From: Theobroma cacao
Taxonomy: Eukaryota; Streptophyta; Magnoliopsida; Malvales; Malvaceae
DNA length: 64,000 bases
Assembly (NCBI RefSeq): GCF_000208745.1
Contig: NC_030851.1
Location: 35,155,201-35,219,200, forward strand
Reading direction: 5' to 3'
Below the pieces are notes generated by a model. The model worked only from the letters and a program-made list of their open reading frames with translations. It was not told where the DNA came from and ran no database searches. The position numbers and the translations under genes are program-made. Position 1 is the stretch's first letter. The number at the start of each line of letters is the position of its first letter. Below, in pieces: positions 1-13,400 of the stretch.

Positions 1-139
1 GTTATTATTCATTTATTTTATCCTCTATTTTATTAAAATATTTTATTTGACTTTACGGGTATGATGTGAACATGATGCATTCGTGAAATGCATGGTATAA
101 AATTCAAATAATGTCGAAAAAATAACCTTTTATTGAGGA

Positions 140-1080
140 TGTTTTCCGGATCTGCCCCTATCATACTGGTGGGATCCGGGGATATTTTTTCACCTAGAGA
201 ATTATCTGGGAAACTTACCTTCACAAATTTGATGAATAAATCTCATCTTCGGGGTTATCGTACACGTTTTAGAAAAAATTATATTTTCGTGAATGTAAAC
301 TTATTACGAGCAAAAGCTTTTTTATTAAAGATATTCCTCGAGCCCTCCCATCGTACTGGTGAGACTCAGGGATATTCTTTCACATAGGAAACTTTTCGAA
401 GAAAGCTCGCATTCGCAAGATTTTTCAAAAAATCCCATCATCGAGACTTATACTCGTATGCATAAATATTTATATGCCATGACATGTACGATGCAATAAT
501 GATGCATGCTATGCTTATGAAGTTCATTATTTTATATCCAAATCTTTCTATATTTTTTGTTATTTCTTTAAGGTTTTCCTCTTTATTGTTTTCTTTATAA
601 ATGTGTATATTATGAATTATATATGCTTCTATATTATTTAGGTGTATACCTGTTATCCAATGTTTCCTCTTTTTATTATTTATCCTACTCCCTTTTTATA
701 ACACCTATAAATTTATTGTGTATATTTTATATAACCTAATATATTCATTATTATGAATTTCCACCTTTGAATATTTCACTTATATATTTATTTAATTATT
801 GTTATGAGTATTATTTTACAATTTTGTATTTATCTTTTGACAACTTAAATAAGCATATGCCATTTATTCTTTTATGTTTATTATATTTGTATTTATATTT
901 TGATTAATTTATCATATAATAATTTTTTGTTTATTTAAAATTAAAAATCTCAGAATCTTAAAATTGAGACCCTCCCATCGTACTAGTAGAGTCTTAATTT
1001 GGATCCCGAGTCTAGAGAAAATTCATCCGAAATTGCAACTCCTCGCATTCCGAATGAACATCCCATCATCTGTATTATTT
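140..1080 (+). repeat. Three degenerate copies of a CCCATCGTACTGGTG unit (LTR-like)
   Basis: Related blocks begin near 150, 343 and 970 around TATCATACTGGTGGGATC, CATCGTACTGGTGAGACTC and CATCGTACTAGTAGAGTCTT. Two of them end in CCCATCATC about 80-100 bases later. Between and after them (430-960, 1080-1700) the DNA is AT-rich with no gene. It looks like part of an old LTR or intergenic retroelement; the family was not recognised. Confidence 0.45.
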
Positions 1081-1854
1081 CTATATCATTCCTATAGTTA
1101 ATATTACAGTATTTTAAAATTCAATTTTCTAAGGTTGATTCTCATACCTATCTTATTATAGTTATTTGTCTAACTCTACTATTTTTTAATACTTAACATA
1201 AAATTTTTCTTGGTATGTTCATTCACTAAAAATATTTTATAATCTAATGTATATACATATTTTACATGCTCTTTTATATATTTTTACTCAAGAATACCCC
1301 ATCAATAGCCCAATAATTTCTAATTTTTACTTAATTTAATCTATATATATTTTAACCTATCATCTATTTCATTCATTCATATTTTTATATTTTATTTATC
1401 TCTCTAGCTCCATCACTATAAACATATTTCATTTAGCAATTTATTTTCTGTTTTGCATATATGCTTCACTTACCTAAGTTTAAATACCTTTAATAAATAT
1501 TCTCCTACATTTAAATTCTTTTCTTACTTAAATATATATTTTTATTTGTATATTTATATATTTATATATATATTTGTATTCCTCTATTTGTATTATTTTC
1601 TTATACCTAAAAATAATATCTAAGAATTTTTAGATCATTATGCTAAAATAATCTAAAACTAATCCTACATGATTAAACAATAATCCTAAGGACAATAAAG
1701 ATGAATCAGCCCAAACCACAAAAGATCCAAGGAAAATGATACATGGTTTACCTTTCTGGGCTAGGCTGACCTAAACAAATGGCCCACTTCAACCAATCGG
1801 CTACTCCACAGCCGGTAAATCTTTTACCCAAAGTGCACCGTTTTGGTGCACAAG

Positions 1855-2530
1855 CCACAGCCTTTCCACTTCATAAAACTACGCCGTTTCGATTACAGCC
1901 CCTTTTTCTCCAAAACGACGCCGTTTCACTCTAATCCTACATATAAAATCATTCTTTTCTCTCTTCTCTTCGCATTTTCCCTCTTCTATTTCTCTCTCTA
2001 ACTGCCGATTCCCTTACTTCTCTCTAAACTTTTCCTCTCTTTTCTTTCACTCCCCCCTCGCAAACGATCGGCAAATCATGTCCTTTTGCCGAACCACCAA
2101 AGATTGCCCCCCAAACCACCTCTAAATCTCCCCAAAAGCCGCAACTTTTTTCTCACCCTCTCCCCAGCGAACTGTAAGTCCTTCCTCTTTGCCGACCCAC
2201 TGAAGATCGCATCCTAAACAAACTCTAAATCTTCCCAAACTGCTACAACTTTACCTTACCCTTTCGTCGGTGATCTGCAAATGGCCCCCCCAAAAACCTC
2301 TAAATCTCTCCAAAAGTCGAGACCTTTCCCCTCTCTTTGTTTTTATATATCTATATGTATTGTGTTTTCTGGCTCCTAGATATTTTTTAAGGTATTTTTC
2401 TTGCTTTTTTTTTTTTTGCAGGAGGGTTTTCTTATCTGCCCCCGAATGCTGGGGATGCAGCCACCTAGGCGGCCAACGCCTGATGCGAAAAAATCGCATC
2501 TGGTGTGATCAATCCTTCCCTGGCTGAGTT
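1855..2530 (+). promoter_or_regulatory. LTR-like promoter and CT-rich leader with internal repeats
   Basis: Two copies of ACGCCGTTTC (about 1880 and 1917) precede a TATA-like ACATATAAAATC at about 1938. A CT-rich leader then contains three repeats of about 80-100 bases marked by CTCTAAATCTCCCCAAAAG (about 2121), CTCTAAATCTTCCCAAAC (2222) and CTCTAAATCTCTCCAAAAG (2298). This layout is that of the U3/R part of a plant LTR. No primer-binding site, polypurine tract or second LTR was found, so it could be a solo LTR. Confidence 0.4.
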
Positions 2531-5484
2531 TGTTTTTTCTGTGTACGAATTCAATTTTGCTAGCTAACTTTTCTATTTATTTATTTATTTGTTCTTCCTG
2601 TTTCTGGAACACTCCGTATTTCATTAGATACTTAATCTTTGATTACTATTTAATCTGGTTTAATTTGTTTGATCTATTTTCAGCCAAATCAAAGTTGGGC
2701 TTGTTTCTATTTAACAGACTTGGTATATTGCCAGCCCAGCCAAGCCTAGAGCTGTCTTTAGTGGTGAAGTTAAAAGGGAGAGGACATAGGCAATGAGGTC
2801 ATACTTGTATAAAATTTTTGTGTTGTTCAATCTCTTCAATCTTTTTAATTTCTTTCAAATTGATTTTGTGTTAATTCATCTCTCTTTGCAAAATTTTATT
2901 GTCTTAATTTAATTCAAAGAAGATCTTAGTCAAGAAAATTTTAAAATCTTTATATTGAAAGGGTTTTTTCAAATCTCTTGGAATTTATATTAAAAGGGTT
3001 TTTTCAGAAGATTTGAATTCACTCTTCTTGGAATTGTTCACATTGAGTTTATTGCACTAACAAAACTATTCAAAAAAGTTTTTTTAAAAAATTCTCAAAT
3101 AAACTTTGCACCAAATTAACATATAATCAAGCATACTTGAAATCAATATCAATTAAACATAAAGTTTTCATCAAACAACCTCAAGGAGGTTTTATAATAC
3201 CAGTGTTAGGAAATCATGTAATCAAATTGACATAAACGCAATTGAAAATTTTCCCTAATGCAAAATCATTCTTTGTTTCGCTTATTAGATAACTCTAACT
3301 ACAAGTAAGAACATGATACACCTTCAAACCTTGGGTATTGAAATTCACAAGGTTTAGAGCTTTATTGCTAAAGCCATGAAGCACTAATAGTAAAATTTTC
3401 GCAAAGTACAAGTTATCCAAGTGTTTAGTCTTAATTGACGATTGACACGAATAATAGGTGAAAAAATCTCTAAGGAGAGGGTGAAGTCTAGCACTATATC
3501 TAGTGCTCTTAAGATTGCCATATAGGTTATGTTGTATTTTGTGTGGCCTAAGCTCTCATAAATATAGGCAATTTCATTTATCTTTACTATAGTAGGATGT
3601 GCATAACTTTTAAACTACTTATAAAATCATCCCATTTTTATTAAATCCTTTGAATTAAATTTTTTATATTCTAAACTTTTTTGAAATCAAGTCCAACTTA
3701 ATTTATGATCACATTGTCACTCTTAATGTGTGACTTTTTAGATTCTTAATATATTGACAATAAATATAAATGATAATCGTAAGTCGAATAGAATTAGATA
3801 AATCAAATTCCTTTCCATTTATCATTTATTTTAAATTAATTTTATCATATTTACAAATCAAGATTGGCATGTAACAATGTTTCATAACCATTCAAATGTT
3901 AAAAAAAAAAAAAATCAATGTAGTTTGACTTACCTTTTAGCGCACTTTCTTACCATGTAATTCAATCATTTCAGCAACTAATACACCGATAGAACTAATA
4001 TCCCAAATGTTAAAATAATGAGTTAATTATTGAACCATGTTGATCATTCATCTATATATGTCTTAACCATGTTAGCTCTAGCTATCATTAAGTCTTTTAA
4101 TGAAATTTGAAAACACCTTTTGGAATCCTAGTTCTAGCTTAACCAAGAATTTCTTGAGTTAAAACATGTTAAAAAGCAATGTGATATTCCCTTAGAATCA
4201 CTTAAGACAATGAATTCTTTTGTTGATCATTCATCTATTTATGCTATACTCAATATTTATCTCATTGTACATCATTGACTAGGACTACATAAGACAATAT
4301 TAAAGTATAACACTCCAAACACATGATAACTTAATGACCTCAAGTCTAAAGATTAATTACACAATTGTCACTTGAAAATTTGTGTTTCACAGACACTTGA
4401 ATGAGATATCAAATAAAATCCATAATAAGTCATATTTAGTGAACTTGTCCATCAACAAGCACCTACATGTTCTCTTAACTTTATCTATGTTCCATCTCAA
4501 TAAAGTATCGATTAGGAACAATTTAAAATAACGCATTGCAATAAGAATCTTATAATTATAACATTTTATAATTCTTTTTGCAAAGCATGCATGTTTATAT
4601 CTTAGGCTTTATGTTTATAAGTAAATAACAACAATTACGTATAAACTTATAGATAAAGAGATCATTAATTAATTATAATGTTTTTTGCATTCGAGTATGT
4701 GGTTCATTAGTTAATACAAGATTCTCTTGTCTAAAGAGTAAGGGTTGAATCCTCCTTTCCTTTATTAAAAAAAATTGTAATGTTGCCTTTCAAAAAAAAA
4801 TTAATTGCAATGTAAAACATAATAATAGTGTATATTTGTATCGAATTGATTGCCTATATGGTATACGACAATTCTAAAATAACAACCAAATTTTGTTGTC
4901 TTTGATTCACCACTTAATTGTGTTAACTTATTTGCAGTTTCTTGATTTTTTTTAAATCTTATTTTTGTAATTTTTTCTCTTCTCAAAAAAATTAAAAAAA
5001 AACCAAAATTATTTCAACTATAATACATTCCTCAGCCAAAGTGTGATGACTTAAAGCAATTGAAGGACATTTTGATCATAAAAATTTAGTAATTAGCAAT
5101 CTTGGAGTTAAACGGACATGAAAATGATTAATAGTTATTATTAGACACTTTCTTTTGTTATTGTTAGTATTTAATATTATTTATTGGTTGTTAGATTTTA
5201 CTAGGGAATTTGATGAACTTCACCTAAGAAACCTCATCTTTCATACTTTGATTAAATAATTCAAAATAAAAATCTTGAGTTTTGTTCCCATTAAAAAAAA
5301 TTTAATATATATATAATCTTTGACTGACATATCTTGATGTATGGATAGATGAATGGAAACAATATGATTTACGCTTTGCATAAACCATGCTTTGCAAACA
5401 AAATGTAGTAGTAATAGGTATAAGAATGTTACATGGCAACTATAGTCAAAATACCCACAAAGTCTCGTATTCATGCATTTTGTT
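2530..5484. other. Gene-free retroelement-like sequence
   Basis: No gene. A short tandem repeat of about 47 bases (TATATTGAAAGGGTTTTTTC / TATATTAAAAGGGTTTTTTC) lies at 2945-3010. The stretch 3180-3580 (ending in CTCTCATAAATATAGGC) and 3950-4560 reads like non-coding parts of copia-type elements, with GTTGATCATTCATCTAT present twice (about 4038 and 4218). These are impressions without a decisive motif. SINE copy A lies within. Confidence 0.4.
4683..4772 (+). mobile_element. tRNA-derived SINE, copy A
   Basis: CGAGTATGTGGTTCATTAGT, then AAGAGTAAGGGTTGAATCCTC (pol III B-box-like GGTTGAATCC) and a short A-rich tail. It shares layout and words with the copies near 7410, 48300 and 56192. Flanks AATTATAATGTT (4671-4682) and AATTGTAATGTT (4773-4784) match at 11 of 12 bases and look like a target-site duplication. 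Confidence 0.65.
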
Positions 5485-5845
5485 CAATGTAGTCCATATA
5501 CTCAAAATCGAAATAATTTAGTTTCTTGATTTTGAAAATTGATTCAATTTAGTTCCTCTCTCTAACAACATTTAATTTTACAGTTAAAAGAGATAATGTC
5601 AGCACTGACATGGCATGCCATATGGCATCAATGTGATGATATGATAGTGTCGTGTGGCACTAATATGATAACATGGCACTGACACGTTGACGTGTCAATG
5701 CCACGTGGCATTCAAAAAAATTTTAAAAAAATGTGTGTCACGTCATAGGGACAAAATTGAACAAAAATATATAGTATAAGGACTAAATTGAGCAAAATTG
5801 AGATGTTGAGAAACTAAATTGAAAACAATATTTGAAAATACAAAT
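5485..5845. mobile_element. Small non-autonomous Mutator-like MITE
   Basis: The left end has GATTCAATTTAGTTCCTCTC. The reverse complement of the right end reads CAATTTAGTTTCTCAAC and then CTCAATTTAGTCCTTATAC, giving long imperfect inverted ends. The interior is built of short palindromes such as TGGCATGCCATATGGCA and TGACGTGTCAATGCCACGTGG. No ORF is present. Confidence 0.5.
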
Positions 5846-6819
5846 CTTTAATTAGATGTTAGATATACTTAGTAATAAGTCAAATATTTAAGTGTAAAAG
5901 ATTTATGTGTTAAAAAATATATAAATATTTTCTGCTTGATTATATGATTTTAAAATTTGTAAATTAATTTATCTTTTTTTGTAAAAATTAAGTTTAAATT
6001 CTCCTTTTATAAAAAAATTTTATACCTAAAGTCAAATTTAGATGAATAACTTGCATTATGTTGAAATAAAATAATATAAAAAGATTAAATAAATTTTTTT
6101 CTTCTATTTATAATAGTATAAAATTTTGAAATTTATTTGAGTTAATTTTTAACTTGAGTTGAACTTAAATCAATAAAATAGGTTGATTTAGTTACAGCTT
6201 GTTGGAATTATTCAATCTTTACCCAATTTACTTTTTATTTAAATTTATTCAAAGTTTCTTATAAAACGATTTTATTTAAGTTCAAATATCACAATCAATT
6301 TTTGCTAAATTTAAATTTAAATTATTAATTTGGATCTACATAAAATTTGTAAACACAAAATAAAATAGTACAAATATTTACAGTTATATTTAACTCCATC
6401 AACTATAAATGCAGTTTTTAATCTAAAAAATTGCAACTTAAAAAATATAACTTGAAATATCAAATGGGTGATTTTGGTTATTTGCACTAAACCTTTCATA
6501 ATCTCGATTGCGATAGAGATATGAAACAATCAAGGTTGTGTGATCTAGAAAAAGAATTGAGAGAAATAATCTAAAGAAAGGTTAAAAAAAAATTCTGATT
6601 ATGTTTGAGAGGGAATCTGAAAGAGATGGAAAAGAATTAAAAGTTATGTGATTTAAGAGAGAATTGAAAGACGCTTATGTAAAGTGTAATCCAAAGTAAA
6701 ATTTCAAGAGACTGGCACACATTAATCCGATAAATTGGTCTTTAACTGTTTTGGATTTTTATTTGGTTGTTGTTGTTTTGTGGTCTTATTGTTGTTTGTA
6801 GTCTTGGTAATTTTACATT

Positions 6820-7240
6820 AGTATCGATCAATACCATGTCACTTTAACGGAGGAAGTTTTACAGTGTTAACAATTGAATTAGCATTAAGAAATTTTGAAA
6901 TATAAGAACTCGATTATGAATTATAATAAAAAGACTAAATTCAAATATTTTAGTAGAGTATAAGAATTGAATCTAATATTTTTATAAAGTACAATGACTA
7001 AATTTATCATTTGATCATTTAAAATCCTCAAAAATTTCACTTCAACACTGATCAATCAATGTTAGCACTAATCAACGTCATGTCGATGACTTTAACAAAG
7101 GAAGCTTGATAATGTTAACCATTAGATTGACATTAATAAATTTTGAAAGCACAATAACTCGATTTTTACGAATTACAATAAATAGACTAAATTTAGCATT
7201 TTAATAAAGTATACGAATTAAATTCATATTTTGACTTTTA
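6820..7240. repeat. Diverged direct repeat, period about 242
   Basis: 6836-7010 and 7078-7240 share ordered words: CATGTC, ACTTTAAC, GGAAG, TGTTAAC, TTAGATT/ATTAG, ATTTTGAAA, ACTCGATT, AGACTAAATT and AAAGTA. The copies differ at perhaps a quarter of positions. No coding content is seen. It may be the remains of two related MITE insertions or a tandem duplication. Confidence 0.55.
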
Positions 7241-7408
7241 TACAATAAAGTTGGACGAAGGGGATTTTTTTTTTGAAAGGCATTGGTATTCATTAAAATA
7301 AAAATGGTGTAAAAAAAGCTTTAATCCCAATCCTATGGACTCTATAAGACAAAAAAGAAAAAAAACAAAAGGGATTTGAATATTGAATTGTCGATTTTTA
7401 TTTTTTTC

Positions 7409-7490
7409 AAGGGTATGATTGGTATATAATCTCTTCATTTAAAGAGTAACATTCGAATTTCTTTCCCTCAATTCAAAAATAAAAAAATAA
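7409..7490 (+). mobile_element. tRNA-derived SINE, copy B
   Basis: AAGGGTATGATTGGTATATA, then TTTAAAGAGTAACATTCGAA (B-box-like) and TTTCCCTCAATTC with an A-rich tail. It has the same layout as copies A, C and D. No target duplication was identified. Confidence 0.5.
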
Positions 7491-10400
7491 AAACAAATAC
7501 CTAAAAGATTAGATTCCAAAATACACATCCTACTCAATGCAATGTAACAATAGCACCTTTAAGCGGCTCACAACTATAATTCAATATCCCTCAAACAAAA
7601 CAATCTCAGTGAAAAGAAAGAAAAAGAACACAAACACATAAACACAGCCTAGTAGAAGATAACACAGATTCGTATTTATATGTATTAACATTTATATCAA
7701 AGCATTTAATAAAAACGGATTAGTAAAACTATCGGATAATTTATTTTGAAAAAATATTGAACATAATTAAATAATATAAAATTCAATTTGAACTGAAGAA
7801 CATTGGTTCCCTTTGAAAGAAAAAATTCCTGACTTGGTCCTTGGGTTTATACCTCTTAATATTTATATGCATATGTGGAATTAGTATTTATTTCGTTAAT
7901 GAAAAAAGAGCATAGCCACGCTTTCTTAGTCCAAGTTTTGCTTCGGTCTCATCCATTATTTGCCCCACCACAACTCTGGTATTGACCATTTGTTTTTTCA
8001 TGGATACCTTAACTTTAAATTGGGCCTCATTTTTTGACAATTTTTCATTGGGCCTTTTTGAATTCTCTCTATTCTACTGGAACCTGCCAAACGTTGGTAT
8101 GCACTTGGACTGGCCTTATTTTTCCCGTTCAAGCCTTAAATTGTGTTCCAACCCATGCACAATTAATTTTATTTTTGTGGTGAATACATTTTTTTTTTAA
8201 TTTTCAGATTATAATATTATGTCAACTTCCAAATAATACTCACAATCATTTTTTCTCCAAGTCTTTACAGTTTCAAATTATTAATAAAGTACATGGTAAG
8301 TAGTTTTGTTTGTTAAATTTTATGTATAATTAATTTATATTAATTTAAAATCTATCAGAATAGAAATTTAGAATATAAAAACTTACTTGATTCTCGATAT
8401 ATAATTTAATAGAAAAAATAATACTAAACAGATTAACTATTGAGATTTAGTGCAGTAAGATTTTTCTCATCCTTAATCTATTAAATTGGATAAGAATCTT
8501 AATGTTTTTGTGCAAAACAATAAAAAAGATCTAGCCTTACTTTTAAATAGTGAATCTTTAATCTTATCTATTATAAGCGTTAAGGTTTCTTACATAGCCT
8601 TACCCTCTTAAGTCCACATATAATATTTGAGTCTATTACTTTTTTAAATCATATTATGGATTATAAACTAAATTAACTTAGTCTGATTTTGATAAAATAT
8701 AAAAATAAATAATAGTGTAAATTCACACTTTGAATTGACAAAAAAAAAATCTAACATTAATTTCAATATCGATGATGATTTGATATGGACGCCTTATATT
8801 TTAATTTAGTTTCATAAAACTTTATATTTGAAAAAATTGTTGTAGTTATGGATAAAGGGATCAAACAAGAACTTGAGGAATAACGGATGAGTATTTTTGA
8901 GGCTTGTAAGAAGGAATTTTTGTGGGAATGGGGAGAAGGGATTGCAATAGCCCCTTAGACCAATCCAGGGACCAATAGTGTACCTATTTTTGCAGCCTCA
9001 TAGTTGGGATTTTGGGCTTTTGTCATATTAGAGGCTAATATATTGTTTTTGATGGTCAGTAGTTCATAAACTACTTTATGCAAACTTTCCTATTATTTTT
9101 AACATATGACCATACAGTTTTGAATGAATGGTGTCAATGGGTGGGAGCAAAAGAGTGGCAAGCAAATAGCACAATCTTTTCTCGTGTTCCTCCCCACTTT
9201 CCACATGATTTTGTGTTGGGCTAATTATGCAAAAGAACTTACCAAGGCCCAAGCACATGGATACACTGACAATTGCTGGCGTACATCTCTAATCCATTCT
9301 AAAAAGGGTAAAGGGTCAACGTTTTAAGAACCAAGAAATGGTCCAGCTATCAGTTACAAGCCCAAAAAAGACCCATATTCGGCATCATCAGTTCATCACA
9401 ACTCACCGATACCTTTGTGTTGGGACCAAGTTGAGCAAAATTCTTTGAGAGAAAGGCTCTTTTCAGGAAAAAGGGGTGAAATGAATTTTAAAATGCAACA
9501 GGGAGAGAAAGAAAAAGGGTGGCTCAAACAGAAAGAAAGAAAGGAAAAAAAGGGACGTGGGTTAATTGAGAAGACGCATCCTAAAGTTTTGAATTTGATA
9601 TTGAAAATGTGAAATGTCATGGCTTGGGTTGTAAAAGCAATCTTCACCTTTGGCACGGTCTCTCTCAAAAGTCTAATCCCCCCATCACCCAAATGGTCCC
9701 CTGCGCTTTGTCTCTGGTCCATCTCTCCCGACTCATGTCCGTGGTTCACCCGACATCGACGATGACCCGCCCTATCTCTCCCTCTCAAATGTCTTGATTA
9801 GTTTTTGCTGGCATGCATTTATTCCCCTTCGAGCCACGGATTAATTAATTGCCCCCTGCTGGTCCAAGCCCCCACTTGCTCAACAAATTTAATTCATCAA
9901 TGACAAACACACAAAGTTAAAAGTTCACAACACCAACTACTACTACAGCAAGAAGTTGCTATATAGTAGTATATCTTATCTTATATTCTTATCCCATACC
10001 TGATCTGGGTATTTCCATAATCATACCAAATATTTCACCTGAATAAATTTTAGGGGAATTATTAAAGGGAGGGGCTGTCTTTTTTGGGGTTTTTTTTTTC
10101 TTTTTTGCTTGCTTGAAATTAAATTTTGAGCCACTAGAATCGTTACGTGGCCGATGGCCCCAATGTATGCTGGAGAATGAAGCCACGCACACGAGGACAG
10201 CACCATAAGTTTCATGCCCACCTAATAATGCAATTATTTTGATTTTTTAGTTATATACCTATTTAATTTTATAATTATATGATAATGTTTACTTGGCTTG
10301 GGGGCTGTCCATTTCATTGTATTCACGTGCATGTGCTGTGTAAACATATGAAAAAAAAAATTCTAGTACAATATTTGATGACTTGAAGCTTAAAAAAAGT

Positions 10401-13400
10401 CTAAACTATAATGATAATAGTTTTAGTTTGTCAAAGTTTGCTTAGACTAGTCTAATCTAATCTAATAACCTAATAATCCATAACATCATCATTATAAATT
10501 TAATCACATGTCTGATCAGCTTTGGAGATTTTTATCTTCACATGGAAATATTTGCATGATCTATCCTAAAATGAAGAGATTAAGACTTTTGATCTCATGA
10601 TGTAGCAGATTATGCAGCTAGCTAGACAAACTAAAGCTGGATTAAAATTTAGGCCACGAGTATGATTTTTCCTTTTCCTCTTCTTTTTTTAAAAGAGTAA
10701 GGGATGCATGTGAAAAGGAATGCCTGGGAAGATCTAAAACTTGATACTGCTGCCTATTGTTTTTATAGATTCTTTAAGTAAGATATACAAACAATAGATA
10801 CTCAATTACCTAAATTTAAAAAAAAAAAAAATGCAAGTTGTAATTTGCTCATTGCATTGATGATTAAATGATGTCATTTTCCTCTATGTATATAACTCTT
10901 AAATATTGAGCAACAGTTGGAGACAAGGGTCAAGATCAGATTGCTAATTCCAAGTTAAAGATTGTTGAATTGTTGAATTTCTTTAAAGCAAGTTTAGTTA
11001 TACCACAAAAGAGATTAAAGTAAGCTCACCAAATCATTTTATATCAAGAGAAAAGCAAAAAAAAAAAAAAAAGATTAGAAATCTTTTCTTTGTTGTCGGT
11101 TATGACAACTTAATTTTACTTAATTTCAGGGCTAAATTAACACTGTTTCGTTCTTTGTTTCTTTTATTTGTATTTTTAAGATAACATTGTCTATAACCAA
11201 AGTCAGCAAGTTAAGGGAAATACCCATACGATCTAATTAGGCAAAGACATGACAATATTTCTTCATAAAATATAGACATACAGCATTTAAATAAGATGGA
11301 AAAACTTGATCCCAACATAACAAATTAATTCTCCTTAAACATGCATATTATTTGGTAAAAGATTTTCCTGCAATTCTAATCATAGAATCAAGTATCAGGA
11401 TACACTTATCTTTTCATTGGTCAATGCATTAATAAAGTAAGATTGTGATAGCCTTTTAGCTGTAACATACCCCTAAATTGAGTCACTCTCAGTCACTTTG
11501 TTCTGTTTTTTTGAGAGGAGGGTAATGGAGCGTGAGATGCTTGTAGTTTTTGCTCAAAGATCACATGGGAAAGCGAAGGCAACTTGCCAACTTTACAAGA
11601 AAGCGAAAAAAGAAGGAAAAGCCTTGCCATCTTTCATCAAGTACAGGTGTAGAAATCCTATCTTCTCTTTCCCTTCTACCCCTTTTTATTGGCTATCAAG
11701 TACAGGAATTTGTGCTTTTAACATATAGTAATGTTAATTATTAAAATTTCATTAAGTAGTAACCTATTTTAACATGCATAACAAAATTTTGCCATTCAAT
11801 TTCCAAGCAATATGGGGACAAACTGATCTCCCACCCCTTCAAACTCTATCATCCACGCAAAATTCTTGCTAGGTAAGAGACTCTGGGGAAAGGCACAAGC
11901 CCAAGAAAGAAGATGGGTCCATATCTTTGTATTTTCAAAGCAGAAAAGAAGTGCAGAGACTTAGAGTTTGTTGCCAAACTTCATCCTCAAACCACCTGTC
12001 CCTACCTTAGTTGGAATTCCTATCCTCTGCAACCTTCCTTTCATTCAATTCCTCCCGCACCTCTTCCACTTGCAATAATTCACTCTTTTGGTTCTTTCTT
12101 TCCCATTTTTTATTTGGCTTCAATCACTGTTGCACCCCTAACACCACATGATTGCAGCATGGGCATACACATGGAAATTGGACCCACCGACGACTTTTTA
12201 GCCACGTGTTCATGCAGAGTACTATGATCGATGATGGATGATGGTTTTTAACCATGCATGTGCCTAGCTGTCCATGTCATGGTGGATTTCGGTCCATGCG
12301 CCTCTGTTTGTCCGTACTGTATTGGTTGACCCTCGCGTCACATGGTCCGTCCGATCATTATCGTGTGGTCCTTGTCCTTTTCTGTTTGGATGCTCTTTTG
12401 ACATTTCAGCCATTGCTGTATTTATGAAAGTATAGAACCCCTAGCCAATAGCCATAGTTTTTGTATTCTTATTCTATGCTTTTCCCATTTGGCATTTAAC
12501 AGATTCGGAACGAAAACACAGGGGAAATACCAAATTTAGTGTGTCAAAATATGAGGGTCCTCTGTTTTTATTGAATTTTACCAAGTTGAGAAATGGGAAT
12601 ACCAACAAATAAATGAGAATGACAACAGTGATGGGGACTGTGAGAGGGACGCAACAAATTATACAGTCCAAAACAGGCATATCTAGAGATCATATGCCTA
12701 AGGTTGGAACAACATCAAGGAGTTTGGCTATTGGAAGCAAACAGGGAGATGGAGACATCAATACTTTGAATGATATGAAAGAAAATGGAAAAGTTATACC
12801 CTCTTTTTACGTACAAAAGAAAATGGCTCGGAAACCTAATGTGCTTCTCCAAATCTTTGTCTGAGAGACATGGATAGTTGTACAAGTTGCCCCATTATTC
12901 TGATCGACTTGTTTGTGTTAGCCTTGTTTGTTTTTGAAAATAGATGATCCTCTCAATGTTAATACTATATCAATTCATACTATTACTTTACCAACGATTT
13001 GGGGTTTGATTAATAAATACATACAATTTGGTCAGTTTTTGGTCCTAGCTAGCTTTTGTTGCTGTGCTGCAACGTTTGGACAAGCTGATTATTATATATA
13101 TCATAATTTTTCTATTATGATAAACTAAGTACCAATTATATTCTTAAAAAAATTATATATATATATATAGTAACTATATATATATATATATAAAAGAAAT
13201 TTGATGGAGAATAATAATTGTTGTTATGTATGATGATATATCAAAATTGGAACGAGACATTAACATTCTGTTTGAATAGAGACAAAATGCATGCAAGATA
13301 TTAAAGAAAACGATGGAGAAAGGGTTGTTTTACTTTTGGGGTTGAAAGAATATGCTATTCATAAATGAAGGGAAAACGAAAGAAAAAGCCTAATAATCAA

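Noticed and set aside
11498..12227. Overlapping ORFs of 64-104 codons
   Set aside because: No recognisable domain, no splice continuation, and ordinary AT-rich surroundings.
12613..12864. 83-codon plus-strand ORF
   Set aside because: Composition is mildly protein-like but no family was recognised and no exons join it.
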